The notes under the pieces were generated by a model. The model was not told where the DNA came from, searched no databases, and saw only the letters and a list, made by a program, of their open reading frames with translations. Position numbers and translations under genes: made by a program. Below are positions 50,065 to 59,810 of a DNA stretch of 64,000 nt, in pieces; the first letter of the stretch is position 1, and each line of letters begins with the position of its first letter. Location of the stretch: NCBI GenBank assembly GCA_963780715.1, contig CAWADK010000016.1:290898-354897 (forward strand), in the 5' to 3' direction. Origin of the DNA: JALORV01 sp963780715 (GTDB lineage Bacteria; Pseudomonadota; Gammaproteobacteria; Burkholderiales; Burkholderiaceae_F).

Positions 50065-50772
50065 TCAGGCCCGCTCGAGCCGGAGCCCGGCCACGTCGTA
50101 GCTGAAGCTCACGAGCCGGTCGGAGAAGGCGACGTCCATGCGCCATCTGGACCTCGACCGGCAGCGCCTTGAAGCGGCCGCGGATGAGCGCCGCCTTGGG
50201 CGGCGGCACCGCGGCCGCCTGCAGCCAGTAGTCGAGGTCGATGGTGCGGCGCACGCTCGCCCCGGCCGGCGCACGGAGAACCCGGCGCCGGCCGACGATG
50301 GCCTCGAGCTCGTCCGGGCGGTAGTGCCGCCGGTGCGCCGGCTCGCGCAGGCGCGCGATGTCGTTGAAGGCCTTGTCGGTGATCTCGTCCACCACCGGCG
50401 TCGAGGATGACGACGCGGCCCGCCGGGCGCGAGCACGCGCAGCAGCTCGGCCAGCGCGGTGCCGGGCTCGGGCAGCAGGTGGAAGGCGTTGCGGCAGACG
50501 ACGAGGCTGAAGGTGCCGTCCTTGTAGGGCAGCGCGTAGAGGTCGACGAGCGTGAAGGCGACGTTGACGAGGCCGAGCTCGGCGGCCAGCCGCATGCCCT
50601 CCTCGAGCATGTCGGGCAGCTCGTCGGCGGCCTCGACGGTCGCGCACGTCCGGCGCCACGACGAAGCCGGCCATGCCGGCGCCGGAGGCGTAGTCGAGCA
50701 CGCGTGTCGTGCGGACGTCGGCCGGGCCAGGTCGACGAGCAGGTCGAGCGACGCGTCACGCATCTGTTCCAC
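50065..50772 (-). CDS. Class I methyltransferase, UbiE/Methyltransf_11 type (frameshifted)
   Basis: About 235 residues. Motif I is VLDYASGAGMAGFVVAP and the acidic post-I segment VEAADELPDMLEEGMRLAAE. The later core is FTLVDLYALPYKDGTFSLVV, CRNAFHLLPEPGTALAELLR and VLAPGGRVVILDTPVVDEIT, followed by RHYRPDELEAIVG. The order matches small-molecule methyltransferases of the ubiE group. Frames change near 50717, 50645, 50405 and 50145. The C-terminus ends DVAFSDRLVSFSYDVAGLRL. GTG start at 50772 with GGGAG upstream. It lies 54 bases downstream of ileS on the same strand and inside the interval bounded by the two dispersed repeats. Confidence 0.78.
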   Translation of the reverse strand: MEQMRDASLDLLVDLARPTSARHACSTTPPAPAWPASSWRRTCATVEAADELPDMLEEGMRLAAELGLVNVAFTLVDLYALPYKDGTFSLVVCRNAFHLLPEPGTALAELLRVLAPGGPRRHPRRRWWTRSPTRPSTTSRACASRRTGGTTARTSSRPSSAGAGFSVRRPGRACAAPSTSTTGCRRPRCRRPRRRSSAAASRRCRSRSRWRMDVAFSDRLVSFSYDVAGLRLERA

Positions 50773-50826
50773 GGCTTCTCCCTTCGTCGCCGGCCGCCGG
50801 GCGGGCGTGAGCCGCCCGGACGCTCG

Positions 50827-53800
50827 TCAGCCGTAGGTGACGGTGAAGATGGTACCCGTCACGCTGAGGCCGATGCCGACCTCGTGGCCCTCGACCCTCG
50901 CCGTCTCGCGGTGGTCGCCGGCCGCCTCGCCGAGCGCGAGCTCGCTGGCCAGCGTCTCGGCCATGATGGCGCCGCGGTGGCGCTCGGCCGGCGGGCGGAG
51001 CTCCTCCGGCACGTCCAGCGTCAGGCTGATGGTGTCTTCGATGCGTAGGTCGGCAGTTCTTGCGCGCGAGCTGAACGGCGTGCACGAGCTCGCGCGCGAG
51101 GCCCTCCTCGCGCAGCGCGTCGTCGACGTGCGTCTTGAGCGCGACGACGCGGCCCGGCTCGCTCTCCACCTGGTAGCCCTCGGGCGAGCCGGTCTCGATG
51201 AGGAGCTCGTCCTCGGCGAGACTGATCTCGCCGTCCGGCAGGGCGATGACGGCGGCGCCGTCGGCGCGCACGGCGGCGACCAGGGCCGCCGCGTCCGCCT
51301 CTTGAGCGCCGCCTGCAGCGCGCCGAGCCGCTTGCCCAGCTTCGGGCCGAGCACCTTGAGGTTGGGCTTGACGTGTAGGCGACGAGCTCGCTCCTCGTCG
51401 CCCACGAGGCGCAGGTCCTTGACGTTGAGCTCGTCGAGCACGACGTCGCGCAGGCGCTCGACGGCGCGCGCCTCGGCCTCGGGCAGCGCGACGACCACCT
51501 CGGCCAGCGGCTGGCGCGTCTTGACCGCCGCGGCGTTGCGCGCGGCGCGGCCCATCTCGACGACGCGCCGCGCCGCCGCCATGTCGAACGAGACGCCGGC
51601 GTCGATGGCCTGCTCGTCGGCGACCGGCCAGGCGCACAGGTGCACGCTCTCCGGCGCGGCCGGCGTCGACCGCCGCGCACCAGGTTCTGGTACAGCTCCT
51701 CGGCGACGAACGGCGTGAACGGCGCGAGCAGCTTGGTCACCGTGACGAGCGCCTCGTACAGCGTGTGGTAGGCGGCCAGCTTGTCGGCGTCGCTCTCGCT
51801 CTTCCAGAAGCGACGCCGGCTGCGGCGCACGTACCAGTTGCTGAGGTCGTCGACGAACTGCTGGATCGCGCGGCAGGTGCCGGTGGCGTCGTAGGCCTCG
51901 AGGCCGTCGGTGACGTCCTGGACGAGCGTGTTGCAGCTCGCCGATCAGCCAGCGGTCGAGCAGCGGCCGCTCCTCCACCGGCACGTCCTGCGCCGTCGGG
52001 TCGAAGCGGTCGATGTTGGCGTACACGGTGAAGAAGCTGTACGTGTTCCACAGCGTGAGCAGGAACTTGCGCACCACCTCGTCGACCATGTCGGCGCTGA
52101 AGCGGCGCGGGCTCCAGGGCTGCTGGCTCGCGAACATGAACCAGCGGAAGGCGTCGGCGCCCTGGTGGTCGAGGATGTCGTCGGGCTGCACGACGTTGCC
52201 CTTGCTCTTGCTCATCTTCTGGCCGTCGGCGTCGAGGATGTGGCCGAGGCAGAGCGACGCGCTTGAAGGAGCTGCGGCCCTCGACGAGCGTGGCGACGGC
52301 GAGCAGGCTGTAGAACCAGCCGCGCGTCTGGTCGATGGCCTCGCAGATGTAGTCGGCGGGGAAGCGCTCGCGGAAGAGCTCCTCGTTCTCGAACGGGTAG
52401 TGCCACTGGCGCGAACGGCATGGAGCCGGAGTCGAACCAGGCGTCGATGACCTCCGGGCACGCGGCGCATCTCGCCGCCGCAGTCGGGGCAGGTGAGCAC
52501 GACGTCGTCGACGTAGGGCCGGTGGAGTTCCAGATCCTCCGGAACGGGACCGGCCGCCATCTCGCGGAGCTCCGCGATGGACCCGACGCAGTGCGTGTGC
52601 CCCTGCTCGCAGCGCCAGATGGGCAGCGGCGTGCCCCAGTAGCGGTCGCGGCTGAGCGCCCAGTCGACGTTGTTGGCGAGCCACTCGCCGAAGCGCCCGT
52701 GTCTTGATGTGCTCCGGGTGCCAGATGACGTCGTCGTTGGCCTTGATGAGCTGGTCCTTGATCGCCGTGGTGCGGACGTACCAGGTGGCCTTGGCGTAGT
52801 AGAGCAGCGCCGTGTCGCAGCGCCAGCAGAAGGGATAGCTGTGCTCGTAGGGCTCGACGCCGAGGAGCAGGCCGCGGGCCTTGAGGTCGGCGGTGATGGC
52901 CGGGTCGGCGTCCTTGACGTAGACGCCGGCCCACGGCGTGACCTCGGCGATGAACTTGCCCTCGGTGTCGACGGCGTTGACGACCGGCAGGTCGTTCTCC
53001 AGGCCGACGCGCATGTCGTCCTCGCCGAAGGCCGGGGCGATGTGCACGATGCCGGTGCCGTCGGTGGTCGTGACGTAGTCGTCGCCGATGACGAAGTGGG
53101 CGCGCTTGTCCGGCGTCATGAAGCCGAACGGCGCCTCGTAGTCCAGGCCGAGCAGCTCGGCGCCCGGGAACTCGCGCACGACCTCGGCCTTCTTGCCGAG
53201 GACCTTCTCGACGAGGTCGCGGGCGAGCACGAAGCGCTCGCCGCGGCTCTCGACGAGCGCGTAGGTGACGTCCGGGTGCACCGCGGCCGCGACGTTGCTG
53301 ATGAGCGTCCACGGCGTGGTGGTCCAGACGGCGAGCGAGACGGGCTTGCGCCGTCCGGCGCGCCCAGCGCCGCTCGCCGCCTCCGCCGTGAGCGGGAAGC
53401 GCACGTAGATGGAATCCTCGGTGACGTCCTTGTAGCCCTGCGCCACCTCGTGGCTGCTGATCGCCGTGCCGCAGCGCGGGCAGTACGGGCACGACCTTGT
53501 GGCCCTGGTACAGCAGGTCCTTGTCCCAGATCTGCCGCAGGATCCACCACACCGTCTCGATGTAGTCGTTGGTGAAGGTGTAGTAGGCGTCGTCCATGTC
53601 GACCCAGAAGCCGATGCGCTCGGTGAAGCGCTCCCACTCCTCGAGGTAGGCGGTGACGCTCTCGCTTGCACAGCTGGTTGAACTCGGCGACGCCGTAGGC
53701 CTCGATCTGCTGCTTGCCGTCGATGCCGAGGCGGCGCTCGACCTCGAGCTCGACGGGCAGGCCGTGCGTGTCCCAGCCGGCCTTGCGCGGCACGCGGTAG

Positions 53801-54046
53801 CCGCGCATCGTCTTGTAGCGCGGGAAGAGGTCCTTGAAGATGCGCGAGATGACGTGGTGCGAGCCGGGCCTGCCGTTGGCCGTCGGGCGGGCCCTCGTAG
53901 AAGACGTAGAGCGGCGCGTCCTCGCGGCCCTCGAGGCTCTTCTCGAAGATGCCGTGGTCCTTCCAGAACGCGAGGATGCGCGCGTCCAGCGCCGGGAAGT
54001 CGACGCGCGCCGAGACGTCCTGGAACCGGGGCTGGCTGTCGCTCAC
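50827..54046 (-). CDS. ileS: Isoleucyl-tRNA synthetase (heavily frameshifted)
   Basis: About 1,070 codons, normal for the actinobacterial/eukaryote-like form. Class I signature 1 appears as YEGPPTANGRPGSHHVISRI after correction. KMSKS is intact in LDADGQKMSKSKGNVVQPDD. The editing domain has VWTTTPWTLISNVAAAVHPD and GIVHIAPAFGEDDMRVGLEN. The zinc or anticodon-region part includes IQQFVDDLSNWYVRRSRRRF. The reading frame changes more than ten times, for example near 53885, 53668, 53490, 52690, 52460, 52415, 52255, 51935, 51372, 51298 and 51050, nearly always by one extra base. GTG start 54046, with TAGAAT (-10) at 54082-54087 on the minus strand. Confidence 0.93.
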
Positions 54047-54130
54047 GTGACTCGCTTTCTGCTGGTCTGGGCCGGGCGCCCGATTCTACCAGACGCGCGC
54101 CGAGGCCCGACCGCCTCCTGGCCCCGGAGG

Positions 54131-54235
54131 GTCATAGTGCCGCGGCAACACGCACACTTGGATGTACGCCCCGATGTACCGTTGTACTTCGGCGCGTACG
54201 CCCGACCGTGACACCACGGTCGCACTACACCTGGC
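54131..54235 (+). repeat. Dispersed ~105-bp intergenic repeat, copy 2
   Basis: Direct-orientation partner of 49891-49995, with the same opening GTCATAGTGCCGCGGC and central GATGTACCGTTGTAC. It lies between the ileS promoter (54082-54087) and the VapB-like gene, upstream of both, so it is not part of the ileS leader. I see no further copy in the window. Confidence 0.7.
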
Positions 54236-54436
54236 CGAACGCGCCCGCATCGTCTTCCGGACGAGGCGTTCCCAACGTCCACCAGGCCAGTCGGCCGACG
54301 TCACCCGACCGAGCCTGTAGACCTGTTGGCGCCCAGCTCGGATCCGCGAGGATGGTCGCATGAGCGAGCCAATCGAGGACAGGCTGCAGCCGGCGAGCGA
54401 CCTTGATGCCGTGCAGAATCGCGCTACACTGTACGG

Positions 54437-54673
54437 CATGGACGAGACCAAGCTCACCATCCGCATCGAGCGCGCGACGCTCGAGCGCGCCAAGCGCTAC
54501 GCGCAGGAGCACGGCACATCGCTACGCGCCTGGTGACCAGCCATCTGGAGCGCCTTGGCGCCGGCGATGAGCACCTCGCCAACGCGCCGGTGACCCGCAG
54601 GCTCACCGGCGTGCTCCCGCCCGAGGCATCGCTGCAGGACTACCGGGACCACCTCGAGCGCAAGCATGCCTGA
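54437..54673 (+). CDS. VapB/DUF6364-like antitoxin (frameshifted)
   Basis: About 78 residues. The N-terminal ribbon-helix-helix-like part reads DETKLTIRIERATLERAKRY, AQEHGTS, and the next frame continues TRLVTSHLERLGAGDEHLAN and VLPPEASLQDYRDHLERKHA. As written the first frame stops after GTSLRAW; one missing base near 54523 would join them (TSL-TRLVTSHL). The KLTxRI...AKRYA...GTS pattern is typical of DUF6364-type antitoxins paired with PIN toxins. TACACT lies 8 bases ahead of the ATG, so the transcript may be leaderless. Its end overlaps the PIN gene start by eight bases. Confidence 0.72.
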   Translation, partial: HGRDQAHHPHRARDARARQALRAGARHIATRLVTSHLERLGAGDEHLANAPVTRRLTGVLPPEASLQDYRDHLERKHA

Positions 54674-55085
54674 ACGCCCGCGCGCGCTCTACGACGTGAA
54701 CGTGATCCTCGACGTCCTCCAGCGGCGGCGGCCCTTCTACGACGACTCCGCCGCCGCGCTCGCCGCCGCGGAGACCGGCAAGGTCGCCGGCGTCGTCGCC
54801 GCGCATAGCGTGACCACGCTCTTCTACCTGCTGGCCCGCTGGGGGTCACCGGAAGCCGCGCGCGTGCACATCGTGGACCTCCTCTCGGTGCTCGACGTCG
54901 CGACCGTCGACGCGCACGTCGTGGAGCAGGCGCTGGCCTTGCCGTACCAGGACCTCGAGGATGCCGTGCAGATGGCGGCGGCACGGCAGGCACGCTCGGA
55001 CTATCTGGTGACACGGGACCGGGCCGGCTACGCCGCCGGCCCCATCCCCGCCGTCACCCCGGCGGAACTGCTCGCCCTGCTGTAA
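54666..55085 (+). CDS. PIN-domain toxin, VapC-like
   Basis: The intact 139-residue protein is a PIN-domain ribonuclease. The acidic metal-binding residues are in ALYDVNVILDVLQRRRPFYD (Asp at VN-I-D), the central DLEDAVQMAAARQARSDYLV (Glu-Asp) and TRDRAGY (Asp). VVAAHSVTTLFYLLARW is the usual second helix. Such toxins cut tRNA or rRNA and are neutralised by the upstream protein. The gene overlaps the antitoxin stop by eight bases, the standard coupled layout. It is flanked by the dispersed repeat and a tandem-repeat region. Confidence 0.85.
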   Translation: MPERPRALYDVNVILDVLQRRRPFYDDSAAALAAAETGKVAGVVAAHSVTTLFYLLARWGSPEAARVHIVDLLSVLDVATVDAHVVEQALALPYQDLEDAVQMAAARQARSDYLVTRDRAGYAAGPIPAVTPAELLALL

Positions 55086-55165
55086 GGGGCATGACCTGCG
55101 CGATCGGCGCAATCGGCGCCGTCAGACGGGTAGTGTCGACGTCGAGTGGCGTCATGGATGGCATC

Positions 55166-55213
55166 ACCGGTGACGTCGTGGGTGGCGACACCGGTGACGT
55201 CATCGGTGGCGCC
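55166..55213 (+). repeat. Tandem 24-base repeat
   Basis: Two adjacent 24-base units beginning ACCGGTGACGTC (second halves GTGGGTGGCGAC and ATCGGTGGCGCC) lie in the 217-base gap after the PIN gene. The palindromes ACCGGT and TGACGTCA-like cores make it a possible binding site for a dimeric regulator. No gene is seen in this gap. Confidence 0.6.
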
Positions 55214-55302
55214 ACTGGCATTGCACATACCGCGCGCCGAAGCCCGGTGGCCCGCGAATCCCGTCGGCGGCGGCGCGCAGCGCGCCCGTGTACACTCTCG
55301 CC

Positions 55303-56020
55303 GTGACCAGCGACCCGCGACAGACCCGCGCGCGCCGAAGCCGCCGCCGGCCCGCGCCTCCTCGCCCTCCTCGACTACGACGGCACGATGACGACGCACG
55401 AGTGCAACGAGGTCGCGCTGCAGCCGTTCGTCGGCGACCGCTGGTGGGAGCTCGAGGAGGAGTCGTACAACGACCGCATGAGCCACGCGGAGGTGTTCGA
55501 CCGGCAGATCGGGCTGATCGAGGCGCCGCGGGCGGAGCTCATCCGGCGCCTGCTCGAGGTCGCGGAACCCATGCCCGGGCTGCGCGACTTCTTCACCGAG
55601 CTGCGGGCGCGCGGCGGCGAGTGCGCCATCGTCAGCGCCGGCATCCGCGAGGCGATCGAGGCGTTCTGGGAGCGCGAGCAGCTGCCGCCGATGGAGCTGT
55701 TCGCGAGCGAGCTGGTCGGCGAAGGCCCGGACGGCGGGCCGCCGTACCACCTCGAGTTCAGCGCGGCGCTCGGCGACTGCCCGCGCTGCGGGCCCAGGAG
55801 CTGCAAGGCGGCGATCCTGCGCAAGCTGCGCCGCCCCGGCGACGTCGTCCTCGTCTTCGGCGACGGGCCCAGCGACCTCTGCCCCGCGCGCGAGGCCGAC
55901 CTCGTGTTCGCGCGCGGCCACCTCGCGGAGCGCTGCGCCGCCGAGGGGCTCGAGTGGCGGCCGCTCACCGACTTCGGCAGCGTGCTCGGCGAGGTGGACG
56001 CGTGGCTGGCGCGGCGGTGA
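55303..56020 (+). CDS. HAD-family phosphatase, MtnX-like (frameshifted near start)
   Basis: About 238 residues. The HAD motif I is LLALLDYDGTMTTHECNEVA (DxDGT). The middle has EPMPGLRDFFTELRARGGEC followed by AIVSAGIREAI (motif II Ser). Motif IV is VVLVFGDGPSDLCPAREADL VFARG. This HAD-IB pattern matches MtnX/SerB-like phosphatases. MtnX acts in methionine salvage, but neighbours here are envelope genes, so the substrate is open. A GTG at 55303 with TACACT eight bases earlier suggests a leaderless transcript. One extra base near 55332 separates the start from the rest. The stop overlaps the next GTG (GTGA). Confidence 0.75.
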
Positions 56021-57360
56021 GCGCGAGCGCCGGCGGACGGCCGGCGCGCGCGGCGGGCGACGCCGGCCGGCGGCGCGGAGCCGGCGCTCCTCGGCCCCGT
56101 CTCCCGGCCGGGCGGCGAGACGCTGCTGATCGTCGTCGCCGCGGTCTCCTTCCAGGCGTTCGCGTGGGCGTTCCTGATCTGGCTGCTGCGCGCGGACGGG
56201 CCCTGGTACCACTTCTTCGACGTCTCCGACATCGTTGTCTATCTTGACTACGCGCAGAAGGTCTCCGCAGGGCCTGCGCGTCTACAAGGACTTCTCGTTC
56301 GAGTACCCGCCGCTGGCGCTGCCGCTGTTCACGCTGCCGCCGCACGGCGACCCGGCGGCGTACCCGAACTGGTTCGCCGCCGAGATGATCCTGCTCGTGC
56401 TCGGCGGCGGCGGCCCTGACCGGCGCCACCGCCGCCGCGCTCTGGCGCGGCCTGCAGCGGCCGCTCGCCGCCGCCGGCGCCTACGCCGTGGCCGTCCTCG
56501 CCGCCGGCGCGATCACCGCCAACCGCTACGACGTGGCGGTCGCGCTCACGCTCGCCGCCTGCCTCTTCTTCCTCGCGCGGCGCCACACGACCGCCGCCGG
56601 CGCCGCGCTCGGCGTCGGCGTGGCGCTCAAGCTGACGCCGGGCCTGCTGCTGCCGCTCGTCCTCATCGTCGCCGAGACGCGCCGGCGCGCCCTCTACGCC
56701 CTCGCCGGCTTCCTCGTCTTCGCCATCGTCCCCTTCCTGCCGTTCCTCGGCCGCTTCGACGGGCTCACCAACGTCATCACCTACCACGCGCAGCGGCCGC
56801 TGCAGATCGAGAGCGTGCCCGGCACCCCGTACCTGATCGCCGGCGCCATGGGCAAGTGGGGCATCGGCACCGGCACGTCGTTCGGCTCCCAGTCCCTGGC
56901 CGGCCCCGGCAGCGAGCTCGTCGCCCGGCTCTCGGTCTGGGTCGGCCTGCTGCTCGTCGCCGGCGTCTACGTGCTGGTCTGGCGCCGCCGGGCGCTGCTG
57001 CGGGCGGCGCCCGAGTACATCGCGGTGGCGGCCCTCGCCTGCGTGCTCGCGTTCACGGTGGCGAACAAGGTGCTCTCGCCGCAGTTCCTCTGCTGGACGT
57101 TCCCCCTGGTCGCGCTGGTCGTGGTCGGCAAGGGCGCGTACCAGCGCGTCGCCGGGATCCTGACGCTCGTCGCGATCGCCCTGACCCAGGTCGAGTTCCC
57201 CGACCTGTACTGGCGGATGGTCGACCTCGAGCCCGGCCCCGTGGCCGTCGTCGTCGTGCGCAACGCGGTGCTGGTCGCGGCCGCGGTCGTCGCCGCGGTC
57301 GCGGTCTGGAAGCTGCCGGCGGCGGCCGAGGGCGCGACGCGCCGGGGACGCGCCGCCTGA
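56017..57360 (+). CDS. GT87-like polyprenol-phosphate sugar transferase, copy 1 (frameshifted)
   Basis: About 445 residues with roughly ten membrane helices. The N-terminal part reads LLIVVAAVSFQAFAWAFLIW, then DVSDIVVYLDYAQKVSAG and LRVYKDFSFEYPPLALPLFT. The early Asp plus EYPPLA motif is typical of GT87/DUF2029 mannosyltransferases of the PimE type. Later: AITANRYDVAVALTLAACLF, GVALKLTPGLLLPLVLIVAE, RPLQIESVPGTPYLIAG and ANKVLSPQFLCWTFPLVALV. Frames change near 56275 and 56410. These enzymes use a lipid-linked sugar on the outer face of the membrane. GTG start overlaps the HAD stop. A paralogue follows GtrA at 57924. Confidence 0.75.
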
Positions 57361-57425
57361 CCGGGAGCCTCCGGCGCCCCGCGCCCGAGGCGAGCCGGCG
57401 GTTTTGGGGCCGCGGAGGCATCACG

Positions 57426-57479
57426 TATCATGACGGCTGTCCCGCGGCCGCGCGGCCGGCGCTGCGGCGCCGCGCGGCC
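57426..57479 (+). promoter_or_regulatory. Candidate gtrA promoter and leader hairpin
   Basis: TATCAT (57426-57431) is a -10-like hexamer in G+C-rich surroundings, followed by a perfect 11-bp inverted repeat GGCCGCGCGGC ... GCCGCGCGGCC (57446-57479) with a 12-base loop, ahead of the GtrA start. It could be a promoter with a leader hairpin or a terminator of the preceding gene. Confidence 0.4.
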
Positions 57480-57506
57480 GTCCTCCCCACCGCATCAGGG
57501 TGACGC

Positions 57507-57927
57507 TTGGACGCACGCCTCCAGGAGGAGCGGCAAGCAGTTCGTCAAGTTCGCCGTCGTCGGCACGATCGGCACGGTCGTCAACCTCGTCGTGCTCAAG
57601 GCCACGCTGCTGCTCTGGGGCCTCCTCGTCGGCGACCCCACGTTCGGCGTCGAGTTCTTCGCCAGCGGCCTCGCCTTCTGCGTCGCCGTCGTCAACAACT
57701 ACCTGCTCAACCGCTGGTGGACGTTCCACGCCACGGGCAGCTTCAGCGTGCAGGCCCTCAAGTTCTTCATCGTCAGCTGCGCCGGGCTCGGGCTCAACGA
57801 GCTGGCCTTCTGGGTCTTCCGCGGCCAGCTCGGCATCGACGTCCTCATCAGCCAGGGCCTCGCGATCCTCTGCGTGCTGCCGTTCAACTTCATCGTGAAC
57901 AAGCTGTGGAGCTTCCGCGAGGCGTGA
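57507..57927 (+). CDS. GtrA family membrane protein (frameshifted near start)
   Basis: About 138 residues with four helices in the GtrA pattern: KQFVKFAVVGTIGTVVNLVV, ASGLAFCVAVVNNYLLNRWW TFHATG, FFIVSCAGLGLNELAFWVFR and LAILCVLPFNFIVNKLWSFR. The F-x-VG start, N-Y-x-L-N-R-x-W-T-F and NF-x-NK-x-W-x-F motifs are diagnostic. GtrA proteins are thought to flip lipid-linked sugars, the donors for GT87-type transferases. The start TTG 57507 needs one extra base removed near 57535 to join the GKQF frame. The stop overlaps the next GTG (GTGA). It lies between two GT87 copies, which supports a shared glycosylation pathway. Confidence 0.82.
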
Positions 57928-59190
57928 GCGGCGCCGCCGCGACCCGGAAGCAGCACGCGCCCAACCGCCTGGCTGGCGATGGTCACCGCGGGCTTCCTCA
58001 CGCTCCTCGTGCATGGGCGTGCTCTTCCCCAACCTCTGGTACGGGATGCACGACATCACCGACCTGCCCGTGTACTGGGGCTACGCCGCGCGCATCGCCC
58101 AGGGCGAGGCGCCGTTCACGCCGTCGTTCCAGGTCGAGTACCCGCCGCTCGCCGTCGCCCTGTTCCGCGTGCCCGGCCACACCGGCAGCGAGAGCCTCTA
58201 CGGCATCTGGTTCAACATCCTGATGGGGGCGATCACCATCGCGGCACGGCGCGGTGACCGCCTACACCGCCTGCCGCCTGTGGCCGCGCGGCGGGCGGGC
58301 CTACGTGGCCTCCGTCCTCTTCCCCGTCGGCGTCGCGCTCATCGGCGACGATCGTGATCAACCGCTACGACGTGGCCGTGGCGCTGCTGATCGCCATCTT
58401 CATCCTCTGCCTCACGCAGGCGCTGGTACACCGCCGCCGGGTTCGTGCTCGGCATGGGCTTCGCGCTCAAGCTCACGCCGCTGGCGCTGCTGCCTCTGGT
58501 GCTGCTGCTCGCCGGACCGCCGCGACGCTGGGCCTGGCCGCTGGTCGCCTTCGGCGCCGCGGCCGTCGCCCCGTTCCTCCCCTACGTGCTGCAGTCCTGG
58601 GACGGCGTCTGGCACGTGTTCCAGTACCACCTCGAGCGGCCGCTGCAGATCGAGAGCGTGCTGGGCACGCCGCAGCTGCTCGGCCAGCTGCTCGGGGCCG
58701 ACTGGGCGTCGTGGGCCTGGAGCCACGGCTCGCACTCGCTGGTGGCTCCGGGCGTCGGCCTCGCCGCCAACCTGTCCGGCGGCCTGACGCTGCTCGCCGT
58801 GGCCGCCGTCTACCTCGTCGCCTGGCTGCGGCGCGAGCGCCTGCGGGCGGCGCCGGCCGACCAGGCGCTCGTCGTGCTGGCGCTGCTGCTCGCGCTCATG
58901 ACCTTCGGCAAGGTGCTCTCGCCGCAGTACTTCATCTGGATCCTGCCGGCGTGGGCGCTGGTCGCCGCCCGCGACCGCTGGATCGCCGTGCTCGGCGGCC
59001 TCACGCTGGCGCTCACCCAGGCCGAGTTCCCGGCGCTCTACTGGAACCTGCTCGACATGCAGCCGGCTGCCGCTGGCGATCGTGGTGGCGCGCAACACGC
59101 TGCTGCTGGCGACGTTCGTGGTGACGCTGTGGCGGGTGTGGGGGCTGCCGGAGACGAGCCGGCGAGAGACGCCGGCAGGCGCCTCAGAAC
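57924..59190 (+). CDS. GT87-like polyprenol-phosphate sugar transferase, copy 2 (frameshifted)
   Basis: About 420 residues, paralogous to the gene at 56017. Shared motifs are DLPVYWGYAARIAQGEAPFT followed by EYPPLAVALF, IVINRYDVAVALLIAIFILC, GFALKLTPLALLPLVLLLAG, LERPLQIESVLGTPQLLGQL, GKVLSPQYFIWILPAWALVA and LTQAEFPALYWNLLDMQP. Frames change near 57980, 58010, 58250, 58345, 58430 and 59070, each by one base. The 3' end is uncertain because the last frame has no stop before it runs into the convergent gene; 59190 is approximate. GTG start overlaps the gtrA stop. Confidence 0.72.
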
Positions 59191-59810
59191 CCCGGCGTCT
59201 CCCCGCACACGCGGACGACCTCCTGAGCCACCAGCCGGCGATCGTCGAACTCGAACCTGGCGAGCTCGAGATTGCCCGGGTACTCCGCGAGAGACTCGAT
59301 GCACGTGGAGCCCCGGAGCACGCCGTGGAACATCTGCAGGAAGACGCCGTGCGAGACCACGAGGACCCGCCGGCCGCCGTACCGGCGAAAGACCATGGCG
59401 CGGAACCGTTTGGCGCGCTGCCAGACGTCCTCGAACGGCTCGCCGCCCGGGGGATTGACACTGTGCAGGTCGCCGCCGACCTCGATGAACAGGATCGGCG
59501 GGTCGAGGGCGCGGACCTCGTCCCACGTGAGGCCCTCCATCGCGCCGAAGCCGCGCTCCCTGCACAGCCGGGTCTGCACGTGACACGTGAGGTCGGGACA
59601 GACGAGCCTCGCCGTCTCCCGGGCCCGCTGCAGGTGCGAGGTGATGACGACGTCGAAGGCGGCCTCCGGCCAGCACGCAGGCCGCCTGCGCCGCACTCCT
59701 CGGCGGCCCTCATCGCTCAGCGGCACGTCGATGGACCCGGCGTAGCGACGCAGCGCGCCCCAGGTGGTCTCGCCGTGGCGCAGGGTCGCGATGACGGTGC
59801 GCTCGCTCAC
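59184..59810 (-). CDS. Histidine phosphatase (phosphoglycerate mutase superfamily)
   Basis: The 208-residue protein has the His-phosphatase core: VIATLRHGETTWGALRRYAG (RHGE with catalytic His), VVITSHLQRARETARLV, RERGFGAMEGLTWDEVRALD (conserved Glu), and RRVLVVSHGVFLQMFHGVLR (second catalytic His). The frame remains open throughout, but about 15 residues near 59660-59700 read poorly; a pair of compensating indels is likely, since another frame gives AQAACVLA. Substrates of the family range from phosphoglycerate to nucleotides and sugar phosphates. The GTG start overlaps the enolase-like stop (GTGA), so the two are translationally coupled. Confidence 0.82.
   Translation of the reverse strand: MSERTVIATLRHGETTWGALRRYAGSIDVPLSDEGRRGVRRRRPACWPEAAFDVVITSHLQRARETARLVCPDLTCHVQTRLCRERGFGAMEGLTWDEVRALDPPILFIEVGGDLHSVNPPGGEPFEDVWQRAKRFRAMVFRRYGGRRVLVVSHGVFLQMFHGVLRGSTCIESLAEYPGNLELARFEFDDRRLVAQEVVRVCGETPGF

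Noticed and set aside
54131..54235. T-box riboswitch of ileS
   Set aside because: The minus strand has GTGTTGCCGCGGC, vaguely like the T-box GGTGGTACCGCGG, but the tRNA-binding UGGN is not matched, the ileS -10 element lies downstream of it, and the second copy is nowhere near a synthetase start.
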